Assembly (NCBI GenBank): GCA_032164245.1
Contig: JAVMKO010000171.1
Location: 152,745 to 216,744, forward strand
Direction of reading: 5' to 3'
Source: Sternotherus odoratus
Lineage: Eukaryota > Chordata > Testudines > Kinosternidae
DNA length: 64,000 nucleotides
A program made the translations under genes and the position numbers. Shown piece by piece: positions 1 through 8,857 of this stretch (position 1 is the first letter of the stretch; every line of letters starts with the position of its first letter). The notes beneath the pieces are model-generated. The model was given only the letters and a program-made list of their open reading frames with translations. It was not told where the DNA came from and did not search any database.

Positions 1-338
1 AGTTGCGGCATCACATAAACCACCGGAGACGTGAAGAACACAACAGCCGTGTCGCTGGGTCAGTCCCACCACACCAGGGAGACGAGCCGGGTAAAAGGAT
101 GGGGGGCGGGGGAGGTTGTTTGGCCTGGAAAAGAGATGACGGATGGAGCAAAATTGGTACAATCCCAGTGAGAGCGCTCCTCGGTCTTTCGCACAACTAG
201 GGTGACCAGACAGCAAGTGAAAAATCGGGACAGGGCTGGGGGGTAATAGGACCCTATATAAAAAAGACCCCCAAATTGGGACTGTCCTTATAAAACTGGG
301 ACATCTGGTCGCCCTTCGCATGACACCTGGCAAGCCGG
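1..338. repeat. Arm of an inverted duplication (partner 27452-27789)
   Basis: The first 338 bases reappear, nearly unchanged, in reverse complement at 27452-27789; base 1 pairs with about base 27789. Both arms hold the same short hAT-like element and the same flanks, so the whole block was copied after the element inserted. The window begins inside or at the edge of the arm, so the outer boundary is not visible. No gene is seen in it; open frames here are shadows of a GC-rich stretch. Confidence 0.9.
198..316. mobile_element. Short non-autonomous hAT-like element (MITE)
   Basis: The ends TAGGGTGACC and (reverse complement) AAGGGCGACC form terminal inverted repeats, and the flanks CGCACAAC/CGCATGAC look like a decayed 8-bp target-site duplication. 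The inside has the TATATAAAAAAGACCC and GGGACTGTCC blocks also seen at 19225-19343 and 27474-27592. The 8-bp duplication points to hAT; there is no coding capacity. Confidence 0.75.
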
Positions 339-502
339 CGTCCCCCGGTGGGTGCTGCAAACCCAACGCTTTTGACTTTAGAAAATAACTAACCACCCCC
401 CTCCCTTTGGTGTCATCAGCCGGGGCATCTGCTGGGGCTGCTGCAAAACCCAACTCCTCTTAATGTACAAAAATAGAAACACCCCCCCACTGGGGGGAGG
501 CT
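339..502. repeat. Dispersed repeat with CNTROB-3'UTR-like core, two degenerate pieces
   Basis: A GGTGCTGCAAA-CCCAACKCT motif occurs at about 345-370 and 432-460. The second is followed by a stretch (455-497) resembling the reverse complement of the polyadenylation region at 47645-47695: TTAATGTACAAAAATAG, then a C run, ACTGGGG. The same composite recurs at 21850-21925, 22010-22070 and 53755-53810. It may be an unnamed interspersed repeat that was adopted as the CNTROB 3' end. Confidence 0.5.
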
Positions 503-597
503 GCGCCAGGCTGTCTCCGGTCACGTGATGGAGCCGCTGGCGCGGATGCAGAAAGACAGGCTGTGCCAGGCGGGGGCCCTGCATGAGCAGCACCGCT
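503..597 (+). pseudogene. CNTROB exon X1-like fragment
   Basis: Read on the plus strand this stretch encodes MEPLARMQKDRLCQAGALHE followed by QHRYP, which lines up with the CNTROB exon at 50835-50931 (VTERLARLQRDTLRQVVALE, KQQR). The upstream part (GCTGTCTCCGGTCACGTGATG) needs a frame change to stay aligned, so it is a decayed copy. It is followed by a pyrimidine run where the true exon has its splice donor. It sits more than 45 kb from, and opposite in strand to, the main CNTROB copies. A chance match is unlikely given about 25 aligned residues, but only an alignment would settle it. Confidence 0.55.
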
Positions 598-664
598 ACC
601 CCCCCCCCCAGTTGGGTGTTGGTTATTTAAATAAAGAAGAGTTGGGTTTTGCAGCCCCCTGGGG
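598..664 (+). repeat. CNTROB 3'UTR/poly(A)-like fragment
   Basis: After a C run, the block CAGTTGGGTGTTGGTTATTT then AAATAAAGAAGAG resembles the reverse complement of 47640-47695 (the CNTROB copy 2 end: GTTATTTTTCTAAATAAAG). It carries an AATAAA hexamer at about 630. It directly follows the X1-like fragment, with no exons X2-X8 between. Confidence 0.5.
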
Positions 665-1375
665 GGCACTGGGGCTGGGTCTGGGTGGGTGTGTTATTGT
701 AGGGTCTCTGTGGGCACTGGGATGGTGTGCGGAGGTTTGTTATTGTAGGGTCTTTGGGAGCGCTGGGATGGTGTGCGGAGGTTTGTTATTGTAGGGTCTC
801 TGAGGGCACTGGGATGGTGTGCGGAGGTTTGTTATTGTAGGGTCTCTGTGGACACTGGGATGGCATGCGGAGGTTTGTTATTGTAGGGTCTCTGTGGGCA
901 CTGGGGTGGTGTGTGGAGGTTTGTTATTGTAGGGTCTCTGTGGGCACTGGGATGGTGTGCGGAGGTTTGTTATTGTAGGGTCTCTGTGGACACTGGGATG
1001 GCGTGCGGAGGTTTGTTATTGTAGGGTCTCTGTGGGCACTGGGATGGTGTGCGGAGGTTTGTTATTGTAGGGGCTCTGTGGGCACTGGGGTGGTGTGCGG
1101 AGGTTTGTTATTGTAGGGTCTCTGTGGGCACTGGGATGGTGTGTGGAGGTTTGTTATTGTAGGGTCTCTGTGGGCACTGGGATGGTGTGCGGAGGTTTCT
1201 TATTGTAGGGTCTCTGTGGACACTGGGATGGTGTGCAGAGGTTTGTTATTGTAGGGTCTCTGTGGGCACTGGGGTGGTGTGCAGAGGTTTGTTATTGTAG
1301 GGTCTCTGTGGGCACTGGGATGGTGTGCGGAGGTTTGTTATTGTAGGGTCTCTGGGAGCGCTGGCGCTGCGTGTA
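665..1375. repeat. 46-bp minisatellite, about 15 units
   Basis: Direct tandem units of 46 bp, each with GTTTGTTATTGTAGGGTCTC then a GGGCACTGGGATGGTGTGCGG segment; for example unit starts at 781 and 827. Units differ at a few positions (GGGCACT/GGACACT, GATGG/GGTGG). The array stops at about 1375, close to the outer end of the 1418-2690 inverted arm. Confidence 0.95.
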
Positions 1376-1744
1376 CGGGCGGGATCCTGTTGGCTGGCCT
1401 GTTGTGGGGGGAAGGTAGCATGACCCCCAGCGCCCCCCACTTCCACTGGATGCAGCCCAGTTACATCTCTGTGCCCCCCTGCCCCCCAGAGGCAGTGTGG
1501 GGCTGCAAGTCAGGAGTGAGGGGCACTGGCCCAAGTGTGGCGGGGGCAGGGCAGGGGCTGCGAGTCGGGAGTGAGCTTGGTGGGAATCTCGCACGTGCTC
1601 CCACGCTGGCTGCACGCGCCGACGTGCGAGGGAGTCACCCCGTGCAAATTGCGATGGCTGGGGGCAGGGCTGGGCGAGGGAGGGGGAAGAGGTGCCCCCC
1701 CCGATATGGGGCACATGCCCGGGGTGGATACACTAACCCCCTCC

Positions 1745-1965
1745 CCGAGCTGGCTCCGATTCCCCTCTGATCTAACCCACCAGCCCCCACTCCTGTCCCA
1801 GAGTCAGGGAGAGAACCCAGGCGTCCTGGCTCCCAACAGCCTCCTGCTCTAACTGCTGGGCCCCACTCCGCTTCCAGAGGAGGGGAGAGGACCCAGGAGT
1901 CCTGGCTCCCAGCCCCCCCTGCTCTGACCCACCAGCCCCCACTGCCCTCCCAGAGGAAAGCCTAA
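1745..1965 (-). repeat. MIR-head-like 75-bp units, about 3 partial
   Basis: Reverse complement of the unit described at 20870-21430: GAGAACCCAGGAGTCCTGG and CTCTAACCCACCAGCCCC occur in series. Its counterpart in the other arm is 12835-13060. Confidence 0.85.
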
Positions 1966-2189
1966 GAACCCAGTTGTCCAGATTCTTGACATACACATGC
2001 CCCCGCCCTGCTCTGGGGTGTCTGGATCTGCCTAGGGGATAACAACCTACTGTTGTGACCAACCTCCTCCCCAGCTCACAAGAAAGGAGACTGTGCCGGG
2101 GTTCTAGAGTCTCGAACCCAGCCGACGAGGGGGCTGTAGCCAAACGCATAGGTGGGGGGGGGGGGCAGAGTTAAGGTGAAATGGACGTC

Positions 2190-2520
2190 TTTAACGCCCG
2201 GACTTCGCCCCGCCCTTGGGGCTTATGCAAGTGAAAGCGCTGGAGGCCCCTCATTGATTCACCGGTAACCCCCGTGAATGTGCGGGTCACTGCCCCCTAA
2301 CCGCCGCCCCCCCACGAATCTGGTTGCCATGGCGAGGGAGCGGACCCGATTTTGCTCCTTCCCCGGTGGTGCCATGTTATGCAAATCATCCCCGCTCCTT
2401 GGTATAGGGACGCCTCATTTGCATAGAGCCCCCCAGTATCAGGGGGTGCCCCAACAGGGACATGGGTCGTGGCTTACGGGGGGGATACCCAGCCCTTACA
2501 GCCTACAAAATAAGGGTCCA
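2190..2520. promoter_or_regulatory. Octamer/X-box-like core, candidate bidirectional promoter
   Basis: Within about 200 bp there are an exact ATGCAAAT octamer (about 2380), an opposing ATTTGCAT (about 2417), an octamer-like ATGCAAGT (about 2225), a GTTGCCATGGCGA sequence resembling half of an RFX X-box (about 2322), and GC boxes (CCCCGCCC). Opposed octamers are known from immunoglobulin, histone and snRNA promoters, but no such gene is recognisable beside it. The core is kept in the inverted copy at 12270-12610, though the X-box-like site is altered there. Regulatory function is inference. Confidence 0.35.
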
Positions 2521-2703
2521 GGTGGAGGGGGGAGAGGGAAAGTGGGGTGCACAGAACCCCATGGCATGGAGGGGGTGAGGCAGGTGAAGGGTGCCCCCTA
2601 TACCCTGCAGTGGCACCCGCCCCCAATACCCTGCGCCTGCTTTGGGGTTCCCCTCACAGGACCCCCCCTTTTCTCCACTTCCCCCCCCGGTGGCGCCCCC
2701 TAC

Positions 2704-2906
2704 CTGTAGCCCATGGCAGAGCGGGCACTCTGCAGCTCCCCAGCCGTCAGCCCTGCCTCCAGCAGGTAACTCTCCACCCACCTCCAGCACCTGGTCCGGG
2801 GTGAGCGCCGGGTCCCGTCCCGCCGGGCCCCCCTGGCTGCGCCGCCACCCACCCTCGCCCCGCCCGCCTTTGCCCTTCTTGGTGCCAGGCAGCCAGTTGA
2901 GCTCAT
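2704..2906 (-). other. Unidentified exon candidate
   Basis: On the minus strand a reading frame ends with VESYLLEAGLTAGELQSARS and then AMGY, just before a good donor (CTACAG|GTAGGG; the + strand shows CCCTAC|CTGTAG). The neighbouring frame upstream contains KLSMDELNWLPGTKKGKGG and ALTPDQVLEV. The two halves would join if one G of GTGGGTGGAG were absent, so this may be a real exon with a frameshift or sequencing error. I do not recognise the protein. The sequence begins just outside the inverted arm. Confidence 0.3.
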
Positions 2907-3009
2907 CCATGCTCAGCTTGGCCCCCGCCGCACCACACGGCCCCCCGCGAGGAGGTGGCGAACATGGCCCGGTGCACCCCGCGCCTGCTCCCTCGTGCGC
3001 CCGGGTCTT

Positions 3010-3775
3010 GGAGTCCCTATATGGCAGATATGGCCCTGGGGGAGGGGGTCCCTGTATTCTCCTGGGGAGGGGGAGTCCCTGTATGGCCCATATGGCCCTG
3101 GGGGAGGGGATCCCTCTATTCTCCTGTGGAGGGGGAGTCCCTATATGTCCCATATGGCCCTGGGGGAAGGGGTCCCTGTATTGTCCTGGGGAGGGGGAGT
3201 CCCTATATGTCCCATATGGCCCTGGGGGAGGGGATCCCTGTATTGTCCTGTGGAGGGGGAGTCGCTATATGTCCCATATGGCAATGGGGGAAGGGGTCCC
3301 TGTATTGTTCTGGGGAGGGGGAGTCCCTATATGGCCCTGGGGGAGGGGGTCCCTGTATTGTCCTGGGGAGGGGGAGTCCCTATATGGCCCTGGGGGAGGG
3401 GATCCCTGTATGGTCCTGGGGAGGGGGAGTCCCTATATGGCCCATATGGCCCTGGGGGAGGGGATATCTGTATTGTCCTGGGGAGGGGGAGTCCCTATAT
3501 GGCCCATATGGCCCTGGGAGAGGGGGTCCCTGTATTGTCCTGGGGAGGGGGAGTCCCTATATGGCCCATATGGCCCTGGGGGAGGGGATCCCTGTATTGT
3601 CCTGGGGAGGGAGAGTCCCTATATGGCCCATATGGCCCTGGGAGAGGGGGTCCCTGTATTGTCCTGGGGAGGGGGAGTCCCTATATGTCCCATATGACCC
3701 TGGGGGAGGGGGTCCCTGTATTGTCCTGGGGAGGGGGGGTCCCTATATGCCCCGTATGGCCCTAAGGGAGGGCTC
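3010..3775. repeat. 62-bp minisatellite, about 13 units
   Basis: Units read GGGAGTCCCTATATGGCCCA, TATGGCCCTGG, GGGAGGGGATCCCTG, TATTGTCCTGGGGAGG; some units lack one 10-bp CCATATGGCC block (52 bp). The unit has no stop codon in any plus frame, which explains long open frames of up to 400 codons across it. Those frames are not genes. Confidence 0.95.
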
Positions 3776-3779
3776 AGCG

Positions 3780-4000
3780 GAGGGGGGGAGCTGCCCTTCC
3801 TCATGCCCTCAAGCAAGATGGCGGCGTGGGGCTCGTCTAGCGAGATCTCCTCCGAGAGCACGAGCTCTCGCTCTCTGGAGCGCGGTGCGGCGCCGGGAGC
3901 GGTTGGTAGGTTGCCAGGGGCAACGCCGAGGGCCGGGGCGCGCGGAGCCTGAGCGAGAGCGACAGAGCGCGCGGCCGGGGCTGGGCGCGCGGGGCGAGGG
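3780..4000 (+). promoter_or_regulatory. CpG-island promoter with RFX X-box
   Basis: The stretch is rich in CpG (GCGCGCGG, GGGGCGCGCG). It contains a palindromic RFX-type X-box, GTTGCC-AGG-GGCAAC, at 3910-3924: two perfect 6-base arms with a 3-base spacer. X-boxes bind RFX factors and mark many ciliary genes; TMEM107, whose exon 1 starts 1.2 kb downstream, is a ciliary transition-zone protein. Whether this island drives TMEM107, another gene, or nothing cannot be told from sequence. Confidence 0.6.
3818..3907 (+). CDS. Candidate first coding exon, unidentified
   Basis: An ATG in AAGATGGCGGCG opens a frame that begins MAAWGSSSEISSESTSSRSL; it is serine-rich and acidic and sits within the CpG island. 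A donor-like GGTTG|GTAGGTTG lies near 3907. Without splicing the frame ends at a TGA near 3950, so it needs a downstream exon that I could not find. I do not recognise the protein. The next 700 bp are minisatellite, so any next exon would be beyond it. The MAA start with a good initiation context favours a real exon; composition alone could also produce it. Confidence 0.3.
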
Positions 4001-4009
4001 TTCCACGGG

Positions 4010-4745
4010 GGTTCCACAGAGGGAGGAGGGAGAGTCTCTGTGGGGGGGCGGGGGGGTTCCACTGAGGGGGGAGGGGGAGTCTCTGTGGGGGGGAGGGGGG
4101 GTTCCACTGAGGGGGGAGGGGGAGTCTCTGTGGGGGGGGCATGGGGATGGGGGCGGGGGGTTCCACTGAGGGGGAGGGGGAGTCTCTGTGGGGGGGCACG
4201 GGGATGGGGGCGGGGGTTCCACTGAGGGGGGAGGGGGAGTCTCTGTGGGGGGAGGGGGAGTCTCTGTGGGGGGGCGCGGGGATTCCACTGAGGGGGAGGG
4301 GGAGTCTCTGTGGGGGGGCGGGGGGTTCCACTGAGGGGGGAGGGGGAGTCTGTGGGGGGGCACGGGGATGGGGGCGGGGGGGTTCCACTAAGGGGGGAGG
4401 GGGAGTCTGTGGGGGGGTACGGGGATGGGGGTGGGGGGTTCCACTGAGGGGGGGAGGGGTCTCTGTGGGGGGCACGGGGATGGGGTTGGGGGGTTCCACT
4501 GAAGGGGGAGGGCGAGTCTGTGGGGGGGCATGGGGATGGGGGATGGGGGTTTCACTGAGGGGGGATGGGGAGTCTGTGGGGGGACACGGGGATGGGAGTG
4601 GGGGGGTTCCACAGGGAGAGCGGGGGAAGGGGGAGTCTGTGGGGGGAGCAGAGGGGTTCCATGAGGGTGGTTTTGGGGAGGGGGGAGTATGGGGGCCACG
4701 GGGATGGGGGATTGCACAAGGGGGGAGGGTGTAGTGATTGGGGAG
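4010..4745. repeat. G-rich minisatellite, units of about 54 bp
   Basis: Units carry GGTTCCACTGAGGGGG, GAGTCTCTGTGGGGG and CACGGGGATGGGGG; lengths vary because G runs and the CACGGGGATG block come and go. G runs of 4-8 are frequent, so the G strand could form quadruplexes. The right end decays gradually to about 5060. Confidence 0.9.
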
Positions 4746-5090
4746 TCTCCATGGGGGGGCGCAGGTTTGGGGGATACTACGAGGGGGGACATGGGGATGG
4801 GGGAGTCGCTATGGGGGCGCCCACCCTGTGTGAAACCCACAATCTGATCCCTACAGCATTCTACTGGGGGGGCAGGCGGATGGAGGCGGGGGGGCGGTTC
4901 CATGGGGGTGGCAGCGATGCAGGGGGTATGGGGGACAATGGGGACTGGGGGGTTCCATGGGGGTTATGTGGGGGGGACGACGGGAGATGGGGACTCCATG
5001 GGGGGCGATGGGGGAGACTCCCCAGGGAGGATGTAGGGGGGGCCGGTGCTGCCTTGGGTCACCCCAGCCTGACGCCTTTGCTCCCCCTTC
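4746..5090. other. Decayed edge of the G-rich array
   Basis: Scattered GGGGATGGGG, TTCCATGGGGG and TTCTACTGGGGG motifs continue with no regular period up to the TMEM107 5' region. No exon seen. Confidence 0.6.
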
Positions 5091-5141
5091 CCCCGCTAGG
5101 CCCCGCCCAGAGGATCCTGCCTGCGTGGGGGGCGCCTGGCG

Positions 5142-5228
5142 ATGCCGCTGGTCAGTGGGCTGGTGCCCGCCCGCTTCCTGACCCTCACGGCGCATCTCGT
5201 CATCGTCATCACCATCTTCTGGTCCTGG
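5142..5228 (+). CDS. TMEM107: TMEM107 exon 1 (coding part)
   Basis: The ATG at 5142 opens MPLVSGLVPARFLTLTAHLV then IVITIFWSW, followed by a good donor (CTGG|GTAAGA). It matches the start of vertebrate TMEM107 (VSGLVP.RFLTL.AHLV.VIT.FWS), a four-pass membrane protein of the ciliary transition zone (MKS complex) about 140 residues long. Visible here are the short cytosolic start and most of the first membrane helix. The human exon ends in an arginine codon where this reads tryptophan, a change a CpG transition could explain. Exons 2 onward were not found in the next 8 kb, which instead hold a repeat array and a retroelement end. The gene is therefore broken, has a very long intron, or is misassembled. 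Confidence 0.85.
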
Positions 5229-5229
5229 G

Positions 5230-6175
5230 TAAGAGACCCCGACGACGCCCACCCTGTGTGACACTCACAATCGTCACCTTACCACACCACACCCCCGACG
5301 ACGTCTACCTGTGTGACACCCACAGTCGGCAGACTACAGCATGCCTGCCCGACGACGCACACCCTGTGTGACACCCGCAATCTGCAGCCTACAGCATGCC
5401 ACCTATCCACCCTGACAATGCACACCCATGTGACACCCACGGTCTACACCCAGACAGAATGCCTGTCCATCCACCCAGACATCACACCCATGTGATACTC
5501 ACAACGTATACCTATACAGCACACCCGTCTACCCATCCAGTATGCCCACTCGTCCACCACAACACACACCCGTATGACACCCACAAGGTACACCTATATA
5601 GCACACCCGCCTGTACACTGAGACGATGCACATCCATATAACACTTTGACCTGGAAACACCCGCCCATCCTAACAGCACATACCTGTGAGGTACACCCCT
5701 ACAGCGTGCCTGCTCCCCCACCCCAAGGATGTACACTCATAAGACGTACAGCTGTACATGTCTGTCCCGGTGACACACACCTTTCTGATACCCGCACCTA
5801 TGATGTACGCCCGTACAACGCACTGACCCTGATGACGTACAACCGCATGATGTCTGTGATGCAGACCCACCCCGACAACTCACACCTGTATGACGACCAT
5901 GCCTACAACACACACCGCCATATCACACCCGCCCTTACAACGCCCGTGCCTGGAATACATCCCCATACCATACACCCATCCCGACAATGGCCGCCTGCCC
6001 CAACAACGCCCACCCGTATAAGGTCCATCCATGTGACGCATCACCTGTACAATGTGCACAGCTGCCCCGGCAACACCCGCCTGCCACTATCCCCTGTCAC
6101 GCACGTACAGGTCTCCCAACACACTCACCACCTAACACGGTGTACACCATCCTCCAACACGCACCCCTCATGCAG
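5230..6175. repeat. Diverged tandem array, about 49-bp period
   Basis: Loose units share CACACCC..TATGACACCCACA and GTACACC..ACAGCACACC. Period and sequence drift strongly, so the array is old. It starts straight after the TMEM107 exon 1 donor and would lie in intron 1. Confidence 0.75.
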
Positions 6176-6180
6176 CAGGG

Positions 6181-6370
6181 CTGCTCAAGCAGCAGGCCTG
6201 CTCACCGGGCGGCGCCAGTGAAAGAGGTGCAGGCGGAAAATAAAAAGGCAGTAGGGTTCTCTGCCGCGGCCGGGCAGGACACCCAGAAGCCTTATGACCA
6301 CGCAGCTGTGGTAAAAGAGATCAGAAGGAAAAGCATGAGGGCCTTTTTAGAGCGGATCCGGAACGCTTGA
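6181..6370 (+). pseudogene. C-terminal end of a retroelement polyprotein
   Basis: A frame runs into a stop at 6368-6370, with a basic C-terminus (AAVVKEIRRKSMRAFLERIR). It lies immediately upstream of a polypurine tract (AAGGGGGGAGG, about 6402-6412) and a 350-bp LTR, the usual layout of the 3' end of an LTR retrotransposon or endogenous retrovirus. The 5' part has been replaced by the tandem array. I cannot say whether the piece belongs to integrase, envelope or another product. Confidence 0.45.
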
Positions 6371-6414
6371 AGGGTCCGAGCCAGCCCGAAGGGGCTAGGC
6401 TAAGGGGGGAGGTG

Positions 6415-6764
6415 TGTGGCAGGGTGCTGGCCAGGAGTGCCTGAGCCAGCCCTGCTGGCCCTTTAAGAGGGAGCAGAAGCCTGAAAACCTCCCCTTGCAG
6501 AGAAGGCTAATTAGCCATCTAGGCTGCAGAGGGCTCAGGCTTGATGAGTTGCACCTGGAAGCCTCCTCAGGGGGATAAAAGCCTGCCAGGAAGGAAGCCC
6601 AGGGTGGTGTGGAGGAGTGAGAGTGAGTAGAGAGAAGGAGCTATACTGTAGAGCTGTACACAATAGGTGGTGGGTTTGCACTGACTGAATAAAGAGCACC
6701 TGGTGAGTCACAGAACAGAGTCTCCTGCCTGTTTGTGGAGAGGGGCGAGAAGGGATCTCTTACA
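6415..6764 (+). mobile_element. LTR (3' LTR of a truncated LTR element)
   Basis: It begins TGTGGCAGGGTGC after a polypurine tract and ends ATCTCTTACA, giving TGT..ACA ends. Inside are a TATA-like GGGGATAAAAGCC (about 6571), an AATAAA at 6687 and a short R/U5-like tail. No second LTR was seen upstream, and the 5' half of the element is missing. Confidence 0.75.
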
Positions 6765-7184
6765 ATATTTACATGTCAGGGGAATCAGGCAAAGGTAGCA
6801 AAGCTGAACCAAAGCCCTGGGGCTTAATAATTGCAGAGTGTCACCTGCAGTAAGGATTTAGAGAAGGCTGCCAAACCCATCCAGGTGTTAAATAACTGAG
6901 CTCCTTTAGCATAGGTCTAAACTGCAAGCTAAGGTAAGTAGACATGTGTTGGCTCAAACCTAGCTAGCGTGGCTCGAAATGAAAACAGTGGCACAGGCTT
7001 TTGCACAGGTTGTACAAAACCTGCCCTGGACACTGACCGTGGACTTATTGTGCTAGCTGATGTCACACATCCATGCTGCTATTTTAGCTGTGATGGCTGC
7101 AAGCCAGCACACGTATGCCTACACTATGCTCCTACCTTCAACTGAAGGGTAGACGTACCGAACTGTAGACAGTCAGGGCTCGCA
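6765..7184. other. AT-rich non-coding stretch
   Basis: Composition drops abruptly to AT-rich right after the LTR. No exon or repeat recognised. Confidence 0.5.
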
Positions 7185-7409
7185 CTATGCGCTGACATGC
7201 TTAGCTACTTTCAAACCATAATCATACTTTGCATTAAAATAGTCTTCACTGGGGGCTGCAACGAGAGAGGATGTGGATTGCTGGCTACCAGCAGAGAGAA
7301 ACAGTTCACTCTCTGAAGTGCTCCTGCCACTATCATTTTCTAATCGTCGAGGCCAGGTTATTCTTACTGGAGCAGGAAGTGTGTGCGGTGGGGGTGGTGT
7401 TTTAGACAT
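7185..7409 (-). CDS. Unidentified protein-like ORF
   Basis: A minus-strand frame of 74 codons contains a Pro-rich start (SKTPPPPHTLPAP), then RRLENDSGRSTSESELFLSA, a Ser/Gln-rich stretch, and EDYFNAKYDYGLKVAKH before a stop. The amino-acid mix (acidic-serine clusters, YFNAKYDYG) looks like real disordered protein rather than random AT-rich translation. There is no clear acceptor at its start, and I do not recognise the family. It could be a terminal exon, a retrocopy or chance. Confidence 0.35.
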   Translation of the reverse strand: MSKTPPPPHTLPAPVRITWPRRLENDSGRSTSESELFLSAGSQQSTSSLVAAPSEDYFNAKYDYGLKVAKHVSA

Positions 7410-7582
7410 AGCAATTCTTCCATATAAATATATGGGCTAGAAAGTGATACGTTTGTGTTTAAAAGGAATACCATCCACCTGAAACACAAAATCACATTTC
7501 TGGCTCCATTTTTGCATCTGGTGTTGGCTCAAGTAACATTATTCTAATGGGGGAATCAAAATGTTTTTCCTGTTTTTTCCAG

Positions 7583-7660
7583 CTTGCTGATGTTATGCAG
7601 CTGGTTCGCTGTCTTCACCTTTCTTTTGTGCCCCAGATTTTTCAGTCTTCTGAAAAAAAG
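7583..7660 (+). CDS. Unidentified internal exon candidate (26 codons)
   Basis: A strong acceptor (TTTTTTCCAG) and donor (AAAAG|GTAGGA) bound 78 bases, open in phase 0: LADVMQLVRCLHLSFVPQIF then QSSEKK. A hydrophobic, helical composition and exact multiple-of-three length support a real exon. A second splice-bounded piece follows at 7717-7750, but only 56 bp would separate them, short for a turtle intron. Protein family not recognised. Confidence 0.4.
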
Positions 7661-7716
7661 GTAGGAATTTCAAGTTGATGGCATCCCTTGAATCTGACTG
7701 CTTCACAAAATTGCAG

Positions 7717-7750
7717 AGAGAGTATGATGTGCAGGATGAACAGATGCTGG
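7717..7750 (+). CDS. Unidentified short exon candidate
   Basis: Acceptor AAATTGCAG and donor CTGG|GTAAGC bound 34 bases reading REYDVQDEQMLG in the frame continuing from 7660. The acidic content looks protein-like. It is so short that chance is possible. Confidence 0.25.
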
Positions 7751-8659
7751 GTAAGCTGTCCCATTCAAGGCAGGAATGTGGCTTCTAAATTCTGATAATT
7801 TCCCCTCCAAACCCTTGCAGTATGGTGATCACCATTAAGAGCTACAAAAAAGTCAGAAATGTAAAGAGATGCCAGGGCCGGACCTCTAGCATCTTTCCCT
7901 CTCTGTTAAAACAGCCTGTAATTCTGCCACTCTAGCATTTCAAAATTTCCTCAGCTTTGAAAACATTTGCCGTTCTAGCTTCTCTGAAGTTGAGGGAATT
8001 TGGGAAAGTTACAGAGTGGCAGAGTTACAATTACATTTTTCCTTTTGAAACTCAACTTTTCCTTAGCTGGAGAAGAATTTGAAAAATTACAGCAGACAAA
8101 GGAAAGCTGAAAAGAAGTAAGTGAACAGACAAACCCTAGACAGTCATTCTATTGCAGTCAGTGGAGGAAAAAAAAGAAAAGGGTGGTCTGGAAACAGAAA
8201 AAAAAAGGCAAATGTTTTAATTTTAAATTCAAATGAAATCTAAATGAAAATTTTCCTACAAAAATGTTCAAATGAACTTCCTATTTTTTAAGCTAGTCCC
8301 ATTCCCTTTCTTCACAAGAGGATGATCGTTCCCTTTTGTAATTCACATTGAGAATTATATCCAAGTGCAATGTGCTAAGTGTCACTGGAATTATGTGGTG
8401 GAACAGAATTGGAAGGGGGCAAGTAGTTGACTGTTAAGAACTTCCTGCTCCAGTATTGCCTTAGTTTATATAATGTTAAGTACCCTATAGAAAAACAGAG
8501 GAAAAAGAGTTGACAAGCCATTATTCCTGTAGTTCTGGACTGAAGCACAGAACAGAAGCCTAGACAACTTGGGGCTCATGGTCCACTTTGGAAAGATACA
8601 GGGTGTTAACTCTCATTGCAAAGTTCAGCTTTCTGAACTTTTATTCTGCTTTCTTAAAG
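7751..8659. other. AT-rich, no feature recognised
   Basis: Poly-A rich runs near 8166-8240 and scattered stops in all frames. It would be intron if the flanking exon candidates belong together. Confidence 0.4.
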
Positions 8660-8857
8660 TTACTCTTCAGACCCCTGAGAACTCGACGTAAAGACACAGA
8701 ACAGATGATGATGTTGTTCCAGGCCAGGTTTCAGTCAAATGACTCCTACAGAGGGGTCCTGAAGAGCTTCAGGCTTTTTCCAACAAAGAGTCTGGAGAAG
8801 AATAAGCTGCTGGACAGTGACCGTTCGAATGCATCAGTGCTGTCCAGGCGCTATTAA
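8660..8857 (+). CDS. Unidentified terminal exon candidate
   Basis: After an acceptor-like TTTCTTAAAG (about 8660) an open frame reads RPLRTRRKDTEQMMMLFQAR, then FQSNDSYRGVLKSFRLFPTK, SLEKNKLLDSDRSNASVLSR and a stop at 8855-8857. Serine and basic residues alternate as in a disordered tail. An AATAAA at 9272 could end its 3'UTR. Family not recognised; the same-strand splice candidates at 7583 and 7717 may precede it. Confidence 0.35.
   Translation, partial: LLFRPLRTRRKDTEQMMMLFQARFQSNDSYRGVLKSFRLFPTKSLEKNKLLDSDRSNASVLSRRY

Larger units (their letters stand above)
1418..2690. repeat. Arm of a 1.3-kb inverted duplication (partner 12100-13386)
   Basis: Position 1418 pairs with 13386, and similarity continues with small gaps to about 2690/12100. 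It includes MIR-head-like units (1745-1965), a GATAACAACCTACTGTTG block, and the octamer-bearing core described separately. Divergence is modest, with single-base changes and short gaps. I recognise no exon in it. Confidence 0.9.

Noticed and set aside
1418..2690. Histone or snRNA gene beside the octamers
   Set aside because: No histone fold frame, stem-loop 3' end, proximal sequence element or snRNA body was recognised in either arm.
2591..4169. Long plus-strand ORFs of up to 404 codons
   Set aside because: They run through the 62-bp and 54-bp minisatellites in several frames at once; the units simply lack stop codons and their length is not a multiple of three. No splice or start context.
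5142..6800. SNORD118 (U8 snoRNA) next to TMEM107
   Set aside because: In human it lies in the TMEM107 3' region; that region is not in the window and no box C/D pair with U8-like sequence was seen.
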